From Enterobacteriaceae endosymbiont of Donacia proxima (lineage in GTDB: Bacteria; Pseudomonadota; Gammaproteobacteria; Enterobacterales; Enterobacteriaceae): a DNA stretch of 64,000 bases. The stretch covers positions 188,313 to 252,312 of the forward strand of contig NZ_CP046198.1 in assembly GCF_012569285.1 (NCBI RefSeq), read 5' to 3'. A program made the translations under genes and the position numbers. Positions 18,160 through 27,190 of the stretch are shown one piece after another (the first letter of the stretch is position 1; every line of letters starts with the position of its first letter). The notes under the pieces are model-generated. The model worked only from the letters and a program-made list of their open reading frames with translations. It did no database searches and was not told the origin of the DNA.

Positions 18160-20826
18160 ATGAATAATTATAACTTTAATGAAAATTTTTATTATATTGA
18201 AAAATTATATCAAAGATTTTTAGTTGATCCTAATTCTATAGAAAAAACTTGGAAATATTTTTTTATAAATTTTGAAAAAAAAAATTATATTTCGTTTCAA
18301 AATAACCAATTAAAAAATAATAATTTTTATAAAAAAAAATTATTAATAGAAAAAATAAATCAATTAATAAATAATTTTAGAATATTCGGACATTATGATG
18401 CGAATATAAATCCTTTAATTTCTAAAAAAAAACAATTGAGTAATATTTTACAACTAAAAAATTATAATATTAATATAAAAAATTTACAAAAAAAAATCAC
18501 ATTAAATTCTTTATTTAAAAATAAAAAAATAATTAATATATATAATTTTTTTAAAAAAAAATATTGTAATTATACAGGTATAGAATATTTTCATTTATTA
18601 AATACTGAAAAATATTGGATACAAACAAATATAGAATCAATGGAGAATACTTTACAAAATAAAGAAAAAAAAATTTTTTTTGAAGAATTAATCGCAGCAG
18701 AAATTTTTGAAACTAATATAGCAAAAAATTTTCCAGGTATTAAAAGATTTTCTTTGGAAGGTTGTGATATACTAATTCCCATAATTAAAGAAATTATACG
18801 TTATTCAAGTAAATCAAAAAATAAAATTACAAAAATAATTTTAAGTATGGCTCATAGAGGTAGATTAAATGTTTTAACTAATGTAATGGGTAAAAATATT
18901 AAAGAAATAAAAAATGAATTTAAAAATATTTTTCTAAAAAAAAATAATATAGATGATGTTAAATATCATTTAGGTTATTCTTCTATAATTAGATATAATA
19001 ATAAAAAAATAAAATTACAATTAACATTTAATCCTTCTCATTTAGAAATTATTAATTGTATTTCTATGGGGATAATAAAATCTTATATTGATTCATCTAA
19101 AAATAATAATATACTTCCTATTAATATACATGGAGATGCATCTTTTAGTGGACAGGGAATAGTACAAGAAACTTTAAATTTATCTCAAACAAGAGGTTAT
19201 GGAATTAATGGAACTATACATATAGTAGTTAATAATCAAATTGGATTTACTACTTCTAAAATTTCTGATATGAGATCAAGTTATTATTGTACTGATATAG
19301 CTAAAATGATTCAATGTCCTATTTTTCATATAAATGCAGATAATATAGAAAATGCTATCTTAATTATAAGATTAGCAATTAAATACAGAAATTTATTTAA
19401 AAAAGATGTTTTTATAGATTTAGTTTCATATAGAAGACATGGCCATAATGAAATAGATGATCCATATATAACTCAACCATTAATGTATCATTATATTAAG
19501 AATCATGAAACAGTACAAAATTTATATTTTAAAACATTATTTACTCAAAATATTTTAAATATCCAAGAAAAAAAAAATATATATCAAAAATATCAAACTT
19601 TATTTGATAAAGATGATTGTTTTATTAAAACATATATTCCTTCTAAAGAAAATATTTCAAAAATAATATTTAAAAAATTAACAATAAATGAATTAAAAAA
19701 ATTAATTTTTAAAATTAGTGATTTTCCTAAAAATTTCAACATTCATTCTAGAGTTAAAAAAATTTATTTAGATAGATTAAGTATGAGTAAGGGGGAAAAA
19801 AAAATAGATTGGGGGACTGCTGAAAATTTAGCATATGCAAATATTTTAACTCAAGGAATATCATGTCGTTTATCTGGAGAAGATATTAAAAGAGGTACTT
19901 TTTCTCATAGACATGCTGTTATTTATGATCAAAATAATGAAATTTCATATATACCTTTAAAAAATCTTAGTTTAAAACAAGGAAAATTTCATATTTATAA
20001 TTCTATACTTTCTGAAGAAGCAGTTTTAGGATTTGAATATGGATATTCTTTAAATAATCAAAATATATTAACAATATGGGAAGCACAATTTGGAGATTTT
20101 GTTAATGGAGCTCAAATTATTATAGATCAATTTATTAGTTCTGGTGAAAAAAAATGGCAATATCAAAGTAAATTGATAATTATGCTTCCACATGGTTATG
20201 AAGGACAAGGACCAGAACATTCTTCAGCACGAATAGAAAGATTTTTACAATTAAGCTCTGAAAATAATATGAAAATTTGTATACCTTCTAATGCATCTCA
20301 AATATATCATTTATTATGTGAACAAGCATTTAATTATATAAAAAAACCACTTATTATATTTATGCCTAAATCTCTTTTAAGACATACTTCAGCGTGTTCA
20401 TCATTAAAATATTTTGAAAATGATTTCAAATTAATTATAGATGAATTAGATAATAAAATTGATATAGAAAATATCAAACGTGTTATTTTTTGTTCTGGAA
20501 AAATATATTATGATTTATTAGAATATAGAAATTCTATAAAAGAAAAAAACATAATTTTCATTAGAATAGAACAACTATATCCATTTCCATTCTATAATAT
20601 TAAAAAAGTAATTAAAAAATATTTAAAAATAAATAATTTTTTTTGGTGTCAGGAAGAACCAAAAAATCAAGGAGCATGGATGTATATCCAAAATTATTTT
20701 AAAAATAAATTATATTTAAATATTAATTATATAGGTAGAAAATCCTCTTCATGTCCTTCTACAGGTAATTTTAATATTCATAAAAAACAACAACAAAAAA
20801 TAATCTTTTCTGTTTTTAACATTTAA
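18160..20826 (+). CDS. sucA: 2-Oxoglutarate dehydrogenase E1
   Basis: SucA decarboxylates 2-oxoglutarate with ThDP and passes the succinyl group to SucB. It has 888 aa (933 in E. coli), shortened mainly in the N-terminal 150 residues, which are lysine- and asparagine-rich. Conserved blocks include MAHRGRLNVLTNV, HGDASFSGQG, YRRHGHNEIDDP and, near the end, LPHGYEGQGPEHSSARIERFLQL in two parts. It is followed after 29 bases by sucB. Without sucCD nearby, its likely job is to supply succinyl-CoA for biosynthesis. Confidence 0.97.
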   Translation: MNNYNFNENFYYIEKLYQRFLVDPNSIEKTWKYFFINFEKKNYISFQNNQLKNNNFYKKKLLIEKINQLINNFRIFGHYDANINPLISKKKQLSNILQLKNYNINIKNLQKKITLNSLFKNKKIINIYNFFKKKYCNYTGIEYFHLLNTEKYWIQTNIESMENTLQNKEKKIFFEELIAAEIFETNIAKNFPGIKRFSLEGCDILIPIIKEIIRYSSKSKNKITKIILSMAHRGRLNVLTNVMGKNIKEIKNEFKNIFLKKNNIDDVKYHLGYSSIIRYNNKKIKLQLTFNPSHLEIINCISMGIIKSYIDSSKNNNILPINIHGDASFSGQGIVQETLNLSQTRGYGINGTIHIVVNNQIGFTTSKISDMRSSYYCTDIAKMIQCPIFHINADNIENAILIIRLAIKYRNLFKKDVFIDLVSYRRHGHNEIDDPYITQPLMYHYIKNHETVQNLYFKTLFTQNILNIQEKKNIYQKYQTLFDKDDCFIKTYIPSKENISKIIFKKLTINELKKLIFKISDFPKNFNIHSRVKKIYLDRLSMSKGEKKIDWGTAENLAYANILTQGISCRLSGEDIKRGTFSHRHAVIYDQNNEISYIPLKNLSLKQGKFHIYNSILSEEAVLGFEYGYSLNNQNILTIWEAQFGDFVNGAQIIIDQFISSGEKKWQYQSKLIIMLPHGYEGQGPEHSSARIERFLQLSSENNMKICIPSNASQIYHLLCEQAFNYIKKPLIIFMPKSLLRHTSACSSLKYFENDFKLIIDELDNKIDIENIKRVIFCSGKIYYDLLEYRNSIKEKNIIFIRIEQLYPFPFYNIKKVIKKYLKINNFFWCQEEPKNQGAWMYIQNYFKNKLYLNINYIGRKSSSCPSTGNFNIHKKQQQKIIFSVFNI

Positions 20827-20855
20827 CATAGAAAATAAATTTATAAGGATAAAAA

Positions 20856-22037
20856 ATGGATAAAATTAATATTATTGTTCCTGATTTACCTGAATCAATA
20901 AATAATGCAATTATTATTCAATGGTATAAAAAACAAGGTGAAATAGTAAATGTTGATGATATTATTCTAGAATTAGAAACAGATAAAATCGTATTAGAAA
21001 TACCATCAACAACCAATGGTATTTTAGAAAAAATTTTAGTTAAAAAAGGAGAAAAAGTACAATCACGGCAAGTTATTGGTATATTAAAAATAAATAAAAA
21101 TTTTAAAAAAAAAACAGAAAATAATAAAGATATTATTAAAAATAAAAATAATTTTAATGATATTGAAAATAATGAAACAATTTCTTTTAATAAATTACAT
21201 AGTTATAGTCCGTCTATAAGAAGAAAAATAAAAAAAAATAATTTTAAAATAAAAAATTTTGATTTTTTAAATAAAGAATTAAAAAATGTAAATTTAAAAA
21301 ATTTTAATAAAATTAAAAAAAATAAAGAAAAAATTTATGAAAAAAATAATTTTAAAATAAAAAAAATGAGTCCAATTAGAAAATATATTTCTGATAAATT
21401 AATGAACTCTAAAAAAAATACTGTTATATTAACAACTTTTAATGAAGTTAATATGAAAAAAATTATTGATATAAAAAATAATTATAAAAATTTTATATTA
21501 AAGAATTATAATTTAAAATTAGGATTTACTTCTTTTCATATTAAAGCTGTTACTAAAGCATTAAAATCATTTAAAATAATAAATGCTTTTATTAAAGGAG
21601 AAGATATTATTTATAATAATAAATATAATATTAATATTGCAATTGCAACAAAAAGAGGCTTAGTAACTCCTATTATATATGATACTGATCAATTATCATT
21701 ATTAAATATTGAAAAAAAAATAAAAGAATTAGTTAAAAAAATTGATCATAATCAATTATCCATAGAAGATTTAAAAAATGGAACTTTTACCATTACAAAT
21801 GGAGGTATATTTGGATCTTTAATGTCAACTCCGATTATAAATCCACCACAAAGTGCTATTTTAGGAATGCATTCTATTAAAGAAAGACCTGTCGTTATAA
21901 ATCATAAAATATGTATTATGCCTATGATGTATTTAGCATTATCATATGATCATTGTTTAATAGATGGTAAGGATGCTATAGGTTTTTTAATGTTAGTAAA
22001 AACATTTTTAGAGAATCCTATGTGTTTATTTTTATAA
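20856..22037 (+). CDS. sucB: Dihydrolipoyl succinyltransferase (E2o)
   Basis: SucB is the core E2 subunit of 2-oxoglutarate dehydrogenase. It has 393 aa (405 in E. coli). An N-terminal lipoyl domain (1-80) has the lipoyl lysine K44 in ETDKIV. The E3-binding domain expected at about 115-150 keeps its first helix ([13 protein letters not shown]) but lacks the conserved GxGxxGRLxxEDV half. The catalytic domain ends with His366 and Asp370; the usual DHRLIDG reads DHCLIDG. A ribosome site AAGGA precedes the ATG. SucC and SucD do not follow; cydA does. Confidence 0.95.
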   Translation: MDKINIIVPDLPESINNAIIIQWYKKQGEIVNVDDIILELETDKIVLEIPSTTNGILEKILVKKGEKVQSRQVIGILKINKNFKKKTENNKDIIKNKNNFNDIENNETISFNKLHSYSPSIRRKIKKNNFKIKNFDFLNKELKNVNLKNFNKIKKNKEKIYEKNNFKIKKMSPIRKYISDKLMNSKKNTVILTTFNEVNMKKIIDIKNNYKNFILKNYNLKLGFTSFHIKAVTKALKSFKIINAFIKGEDIIYNNKYNINIAIATKRGLVTPIIYDTDQLSLLNIEKKIKELVKKIDHNQLSIEDLKNGTFTITNGGIFGSLMSTPIINPPQSAILGMHSIKERPVVINHKICIMPMMYLALSYDHCLIDGKDAIGFLMLVKTFLENPMCLFL

Positions 22038-22132
22038 ATTTGTTTTTTTTAAAAAAATTTATGTAAATAAATTTTTAAATAAAATAATAAAAATCAATAA
22101 CTAATAATATTAAAATTAAATAAGGATTAATA

Positions 22133-23713
22133 ATGTTAAATATTATTGACTTATCAAGATTACAATTTGCATTAACAGCAATGTATCATTTTTTATTTGT
22201 ACCCTTAACATTAGGATTATCTTTTTTAATAGCTATTATGGAAACAATATATATTTTATCTAAAAAAAAAATATATAGAGATATGACTAAATTTTGGGGT
22301 AAATTATTTGGTATTAATTTTGCATTAGGAATAGTAACAGGTTTAACAATGGAATTTCAGTTTGGAACAAATTGGGCATATTATTCACATTATGTAGGTG
22401 ATGTTTTTGGTGCACCATTAGCTATTGAAGGTTTAGTAGCATTTTTTTTAGAATCTACATTTGTTGGTTTATTTTTTTTAGGATGGGATCGTTTAAATAA
22501 ACTACAGCATTTATTTGTAACATGGTGTGTTGCAATAGGTTCTAATCTTTCTGCTCTTTGGATTTTAATCGCTAACGGATGGATGCAAAATCCAATTGCA
22601 TCTTTTTTTAATTATCATAATATGCGTATGGAAATGAATGATTTTTGGAGATTAATTCTTAATCCTATATCACAAGTTAAATTTGTACATACTATAACAG
22701 CGGGATATACAACAGGATCCATGTTTATTATTGGAATTAGTTCTTATTATCTTTTAAAAAAAAGAGATATTAAATTTGCAAAAAAATCTATTATTATCGC
22801 TTCTTGTTTCGGTCTAATTTCTATTTTATCCGTAATAATTTTAGGAGATGAATCAGGATATCAATTGGGTAATAACCAAAAAATTAAATTAGCGGCTATT
22901 GAAGCTGAATGGGATACACATAAACCTCCAGCATCGTTTAATTTAATAGGTTTTCCTAGCCAAAAAAAACAATTAAACAAATATTCTATAAAAATTCCTT
23001 ATTTATTAGGTATAATAGCTACAAGATCTTCTTATTTACCTGTTTTAGGTATAAAAGACTTAATTAAAGAAAATGAATTAAAAATTAAAAATGGTTTAAA
23101 AGCTTTAATTGCTCTTGAAAAAATTAAAAATGGAAATTTACAATCAGATAATATAAAAATTTTTAATAAAAATAAAAAATTTTTAGGATATGGATTTTTA
23201 ATTAAACAATATTATAAAAATATTAATAATGTAAATTATATCCAAATTAAAAAAGTAGCTAAAAAATCTATACCATTAGTAAGTCCTTTATTTTTTTCTT
23301 TTAGGATTATGGTATTATCTAGTGTATTATTATTTAGTATATTAACACTAGTTTTTATATTTAGTATTATAAAAAATAATATTGAAAAAAAAAAATATTT
23401 ATTAAAAATATGTTTATATTCAATTCCATTACCATGGATTGCATCTGAATCTGGATGGTTTGTTGCTGAATATGGTAGGCAACCATGGGCTATTCAAGAA
23501 ATATTACCAACATATATGGCGGGATCTTCGCTACAATTAATAGAAGTATTATTTTCAATAATTATAATTTTTATTTTTTATACTATTTTATTAATGATAG
23601 AATTATTTCTAATATATAGAATATCTAGTATAGGACCTAGTATTTTAGGTACCGGTAATTATTTTTTTGAAAAAAAAATACAAAAAAATATTTTACATAA
23701 AAATGTAAATTAG
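22133..23713 (+). CDS. cydA: Cytochrome bd oxidase subunit I
   Basis: CydA carries the quinol site and the haems of the high-affinity bd quinol oxidase in the inner membrane. It has 526 aa (522 in E. coli). Haem ligand H19 lies in AMYHFLFVPLT, a second His in FVHTITAGYTTG, and the block ASESGWFVAEYGRQPW is intact. The length indicates the long Q-loop form. It ends in TAG, one of only three in the window. The E. coli order suc-cyd is kept with sucCD and the mng genes removed. SD AAGGA precedes the ATG. Confidence 0.98.
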   Translation: MLNIIDLSRLQFALTAMYHFLFVPLTLGLSFLIAIMETIYILSKKKIYRDMTKFWGKLFGINFALGIVTGLTMEFQFGTNWAYYSHYVGDVFGAPLAIEGLVAFFLESTFVGLFFLGWDRLNKLQHLFVTWCVAIGSNLSALWILIANGWMQNPIASFFNYHNMRMEMNDFWRLILNPISQVKFVHTITAGYTTGSMFIIGISSYYLLKKRDIKFAKKSIIIASCFGLISILSVIILGDESGYQLGNNQKIKLAAIEAEWDTHKPPASFNLIGFPSQKKQLNKYSIKIPYLLGIIATRSSYLPVLGIKDLIKENELKIKNGLKALIALEKIKNGNLQSDNIKIFNKNKKFLGYGFLIKQYYKNINNVNYIQIKKVAKKSIPLVSPLFFSFRIMVLSSVLLFSILTLVFIFSIIKNNIEKKKYLLKICLYSIPLPWIASESGWFVAEYGRQPWAIQEILPTYMAGSSLQLIEVLFSIIIIFIFYTILLMIELFLIYRISSIGPSILGTGNYFFEKKIQKNILHKNVN

Positions 23714-23722
23714 GTTATTTAA

Positions 23723-24871
23723 ATGTTAAATCATAAAATTTTGTGTATAATTTGGTCATTAATAATTAGTGTATTAATGACAGGTTCTATAATTACTAAT
23801 GGAATAGACATGGGAGTAGGTATATTATTATTTATTGTTGGAAAAAATAATATTGAACGTAGAATTATGATAAATACTATTGCTCCTCATTGGGATGGAA
23901 ATCAAGTCTGGTTAATTACAACTGGGGCTGCTCTATTTGCAGCATGGCCTATTGTTTATGCAACTATATTTTCTTGTTTTTATATTCCAATAATATTATT
24001 ATTAATATCTTTATTTTTACGTCCGATAGGTTTTGAATATCGTTCTAAGATTAAAAATAAAATATGGCAAAAAATATGTGATATATTTATATCAATAGGA
24101 AGTATCATACCTCCTTTTATTATCGGTATAGCATTAGGTAATATATTTAAAGGTGTCCCATTTTATATGGATAAATATTATCATATTTTTTCTAAAGGAA
24201 ATTTTTTAAATTTATTTGATTTATCAAGTATATTGATTAGTTTGACTATAATCATAATTATGATTAATCATGCTGCATCTTTTTTACAAATAAGAATTAA
24301 AGAAGATATTATAAATTATCGATTAAATATAATTCTAAAATTATTTTCTATATTATTAATAATTTTTTTTATATTATCATTTATGAGTATTACAATTTAT
24401 ACAAAAGGATATAAAATTAATTCAATATTATATAATAATATTGTAAATAAATTTTTTATAAGTAGTAATAATATTACTTATGAAAAGTATGCATGGATTA
24501 ATAATTTTAAAAAAAATACATACTTATATATAATACCTTTATTAAGTATAATTTTTTCTTTATTAATGATGTTATCATCTATATTTAAAAAATTAATATT
24601 TACTTTTATTTTTTCAATACTAAATATTATTAGTACAGTTATAACTGTAGGAATTATAATGTTTCCTTTTATTATTCCTTCAAGTATAAAATATATGCAA
24701 AGCTTAACTATTTGGAATTCTACGTCAAGTACATTAACATTAACAATAATGTTATATATAGTTATTATATTTATGCCTATTATTTTAATGTATACTATTT
24801 GGTGTTATCAAAAAATGTTTTTTAAAATTGATAGAAAAGAAATTAAAAAAAAATCTAATTTTTATTATTAA
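23723..24871 (+). CDS. cydB: Cytochrome bd oxidase subunit II
   Basis: CydB is the structural partner of CydA. It has 382 aa (379 in E. coli) and is highly hydrophobic with about nine membrane segments. Conserved blocks are TNGIDMGVGIL at about residues 26-36 and APHWDGNQVWLITTGAALFAAWP in two parts at about 54-76. It starts 9 bases after cydA and is followed by the short cydX gene, so the three are probably co-transcribed and translationally coupled. Confidence 0.97.
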   Translation: MLNHKILCIIWSLIISVLMTGSIITNGIDMGVGILLFIVGKNNIERRIMINTIAPHWDGNQVWLITTGAALFAAWPIVYATIFSCFYIPIILLLISLFLRPIGFEYRSKIKNKIWQKICDIFISIGSIIPPFIIGIALGNIFKGVPFYMDKYYHIFSKGNFLNLFDLSSILISLTIIIIMINHAASFLQIRIKEDIINYRLNIILKLFSILLIIFFILSFMSITIYTKGYKINSILYNNIVNKFFISSNNITYEKYAWINNFKKNTYLYIIPLLSIIFSLLMMLSSIFKKLIFTFIFSILNIISTVITVGIIMFPFIIPSSIKYMQSLTIWNSTSSTLTLTIMLYIVIIFMPIILMYTIWCYQKMFFKIDRKEIKKKSNFYY

Positions 24872-24888
24872 TAAATAATGGATATAAT

Positions 24889-24978
24889 ATGTGGTATTTA
24901 ATATGGTTAATAGGAGTATTATTTTCATGTATTTTAACTATTTTTATAACTTTAAATAAAGAAAATAAAAACATATAA
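24889..24978 (+). CDS. cydX: Cytochrome bd accessory subunit CydX
   Basis: This is a 29-aa single-pass membrane peptide starting MWYLIWLIGVLFSCILTIF and ending TLNKENKNI. E. coli CydX is 37 aa and begins MWYFAWILGTLLAC, so the similarity is clear over the N-terminus and membrane segment; only the non-conserved tail is shorter. It sits 17 bases after cydB, its usual place. CydX stabilises the haem sites of the bd oxidase. A GGA about 6 bases before the ATG may be the ribosome site. The gene is easy to miss because of its size. Confidence 0.9.
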   Translation: MWYLIWLIGVLFSCILTIFITLNKENKNI

Positions 24979-24981
24979 AAA

Positions 24982-25018
24982 ATTATCTGATTTTCTGAAT
25001 AAAAGAATGTCAGATAAT
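24982..25018. repeat. Inverted repeat after cydX
   Basis: ATTATCTGA (24982-24990) and TCAGATAAT (25010-25018) are a perfect 9-bp inverted repeat with a 19-base spacer, starting 3 bases after the cydX stop. It may end the cydABX transcript or protect its 3' end. No T run follows, so it is not a standard intrinsic terminator. Confidence 0.4.
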
Positions 25019-25101
25019 AATAAAAAATTATTAAAAGTAATTGACTAAAAATGGATTTTTTTTATATTTAAAATATAAAATTATTATATAATTAATAAAA
25101 A

Positions 25102-27021
25102 ATGAACCATTTAAATCAATATAATGCAGATTCTATAGAAGTTTTAGAAGGTTTAGATCCTGTAAGACGTCGTCCAGGTATGTATACAGATCTTACTAGA
25201 CCTAATCATTTAGCACAAGAAGTAATAGATAATAGTGTAGATGAGGCCTTAGCTGGATATGCAAATAATATTTTTGTAACTTTATACCAAGATCAATCAT
25301 TAGAAGTTATTGATGACGGTAGAGGTATGCCTATTGAAATACATTCTCAAGAAGGTATTCCTGCTATTGAACTTATTTTATGTCGTTTACATGCCGGAGG
25401 AAAATTTTCTAATAAAAATTATAATTTTTCTGGTGGTTTACATGGTGTTGGTATTTCTGTTGTAAACGCATTATCAAAAAGAATGGAAGTAAATATTTTT
25501 CGACAAAAAAAAATTTATACAATTATTTTTGAAAATGGATATAAAATTCAAAATCTTAAATTTTATAAAAATTTAAATCAACAAAAAACAGGAACAAAAA
25601 TTAGGTTTTGGCCGAATCAATGTTTTTTTGAACATCATACATTTTTAGTTACTCATTTAATAAATTTATTAAAAGCTAAAGCAGTTTTATGTTCAGGTTT
25701 AACTGTATATTTTAAAAATAAAAATACTAAAGATAATTATTGTTGGAATTATAAAAATGGTTTATTAGAATATTTAACTAGTTCAGTAAAAAATATTACT
25801 ACTATTCCTAGTACTCCTTTTGTAGGATCACATGTTAATGATATTAAACAATTAAACTGGGCATTATTTTGGATATCAGAAAATAATCATAATTTTATTA
25901 CAGAAAGTTATGTTAATTTAATTCCTACTACTTCTGGTGGTACACATGTTAATGGATTACGTTTAGGTTTATTAGATGCAATACGTTATTTTTGTAATTT
26001 TCATAATATGTTACCTAGAAATATAAAATTATTAGGGGAAGATGTTTGGGATAAATGTTCATATGTTTTATCTGTAAAAATTCAAGATCCTCAATTTACA
26101 GGACAAACAAAAGAACGTCTAGCTTCTAGACAATGTACTGTTTTTGTAGCAAATATAATAAGAGATTCTTTTATTATCTGGTTAAATCAAAATTTTAAAA
26201 TAGGAACTCTTTTAATTAATATTTTTATAGTAAATGCACAAAAACGTATTAGAGCGTCTAAAAAATTTATTAAAAAAAAAAATTATAATACAAATTCAAT
26301 ATTACCAGGTAAATTATCAGATTGTATTTTTCATAATACAAAAAAAACTGAACTTTTTTTAGTAGAAGGAGATTCAGCTGGAGGATCAGCAAAACAAGCA
26401 AGAAATAAAAACTTTCAAGCTGTTATGCCATTAAAAGGAAAAATTTTAAATACTTGGGAAATAAATTCTGAAGAAATTTTATCTTCACAAGAAATATATG
26501 ATATTTCTTTAGCTATAGGTATTTATCCTAATAATGAAGATTTAAAAAAATTAAGATATAATAAAATTTGTATTTTATCTGATGCAGATTCAGACGGATT
26601 ACATATCGCTACTTTATTATGTGCTTTATTTATAAAACATTTTTTACCGTTAGTAAAAAATGGACATATTTATGTAGCAATGCCTCCTTTATATCGTATA
26701 GATCTAGATAAACAAATTTTTTATGCTTTAAATGAAAATGAAAAAAAAAAAATATTAGAACAATATAATTATAAAAATAATAAACAAAAAATAAATATAC
26801 AAAGATTTAAAGGTTTAGGTGAAATGAATCCAACCCAATTAAGAGAAACAACTTTTAATCCTAATAGTCGTAGATTAATACAATTGGTTATTAATAATGA
26901 TAAAAAAGAAATTAATAAAACATTTGCAATAATGGATATGTTATTAGCTAAAAAAAGAGCAGAAGATCGTCGTAAATGGTTACAAAAAAAAGGTGATATA
27001 TCAACAATGATAGATTTTTAA
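25102..27021 (+). CDS. parE: DNA topoisomerase IV subunit B
   Basis: ParE is the ATPase subunit of topoisomerase IV, which decatenates daughter chromosomes. It has 639 aa (630 in E. coli) and lacks the long insert of GyrB. The start (YNADSIEVLEGLDPVRRRPGM) is ParE-specific. The GHKL ATP site is seen in EVIDNSVDEA, DDGRGMP and GGLHGVGISVVNAL, and the TOPRIM motifs are EGDSAGGSAKQ and SDADSDG. ParC is not in the window; a partner must be encoded elsewhere for activity. Confidence 0.97.
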   Translation: MNHLNQYNADSIEVLEGLDPVRRRPGMYTDLTRPNHLAQEVIDNSVDEALAGYANNIFVTLYQDQSLEVIDDGRGMPIEIHSQEGIPAIELILCRLHAGGKFSNKNYNFSGGLHGVGISVVNALSKRMEVNIFRQKKIYTIIFENGYKIQNLKFYKNLNQQKTGTKIRFWPNQCFFEHHTFLVTHLINLLKAKAVLCSGLTVYFKNKNTKDNYCWNYKNGLLEYLTSSVKNITTIPSTPFVGSHVNDIKQLNWALFWISENNHNFITESYVNLIPTTSGGTHVNGLRLGLLDAIRYFCNFHNMLPRNIKLLGEDVWDKCSYVLSVKIQDPQFTGQTKERLASRQCTVFVANIIRDSFIIWLNQNFKIGTLLINIFIVNAQKRIRASKKFIKKKNYNTNSILPGKLSDCIFHNTKKTELFLVEGDSAGGSAKQARNKNFQAVMPLKGKILNTWEINSEEILSSQEIYDISLAIGIYPNNEDLKKLRYNKICILSDADSDGLHIATLLCALFIKHFLPLVKNGHIYVAMPPLYRIDLDKQIFYALNENEKKKILEQYNYKNNKQKINIQRFKGLGEMNPTQLRETTFNPNSRRLIQLVINNDKKEINKTFAIMDMLLAKKRAEDRRKWLQKKGDISTMIDF

Positions 27022-27190
27022 AATTTTTTTTAAAAATTTATTTTATCAATTTTCATAATAAAAATTATTAAAAATTTATAAAATAATAATAGTTATATAT
27101 ATTTAAATTTTAATAAATATAATTATTCATTATTAATTATAATTTATATAATATTTTATAATTTTTAATTTACAATAAGGAATAATAACC

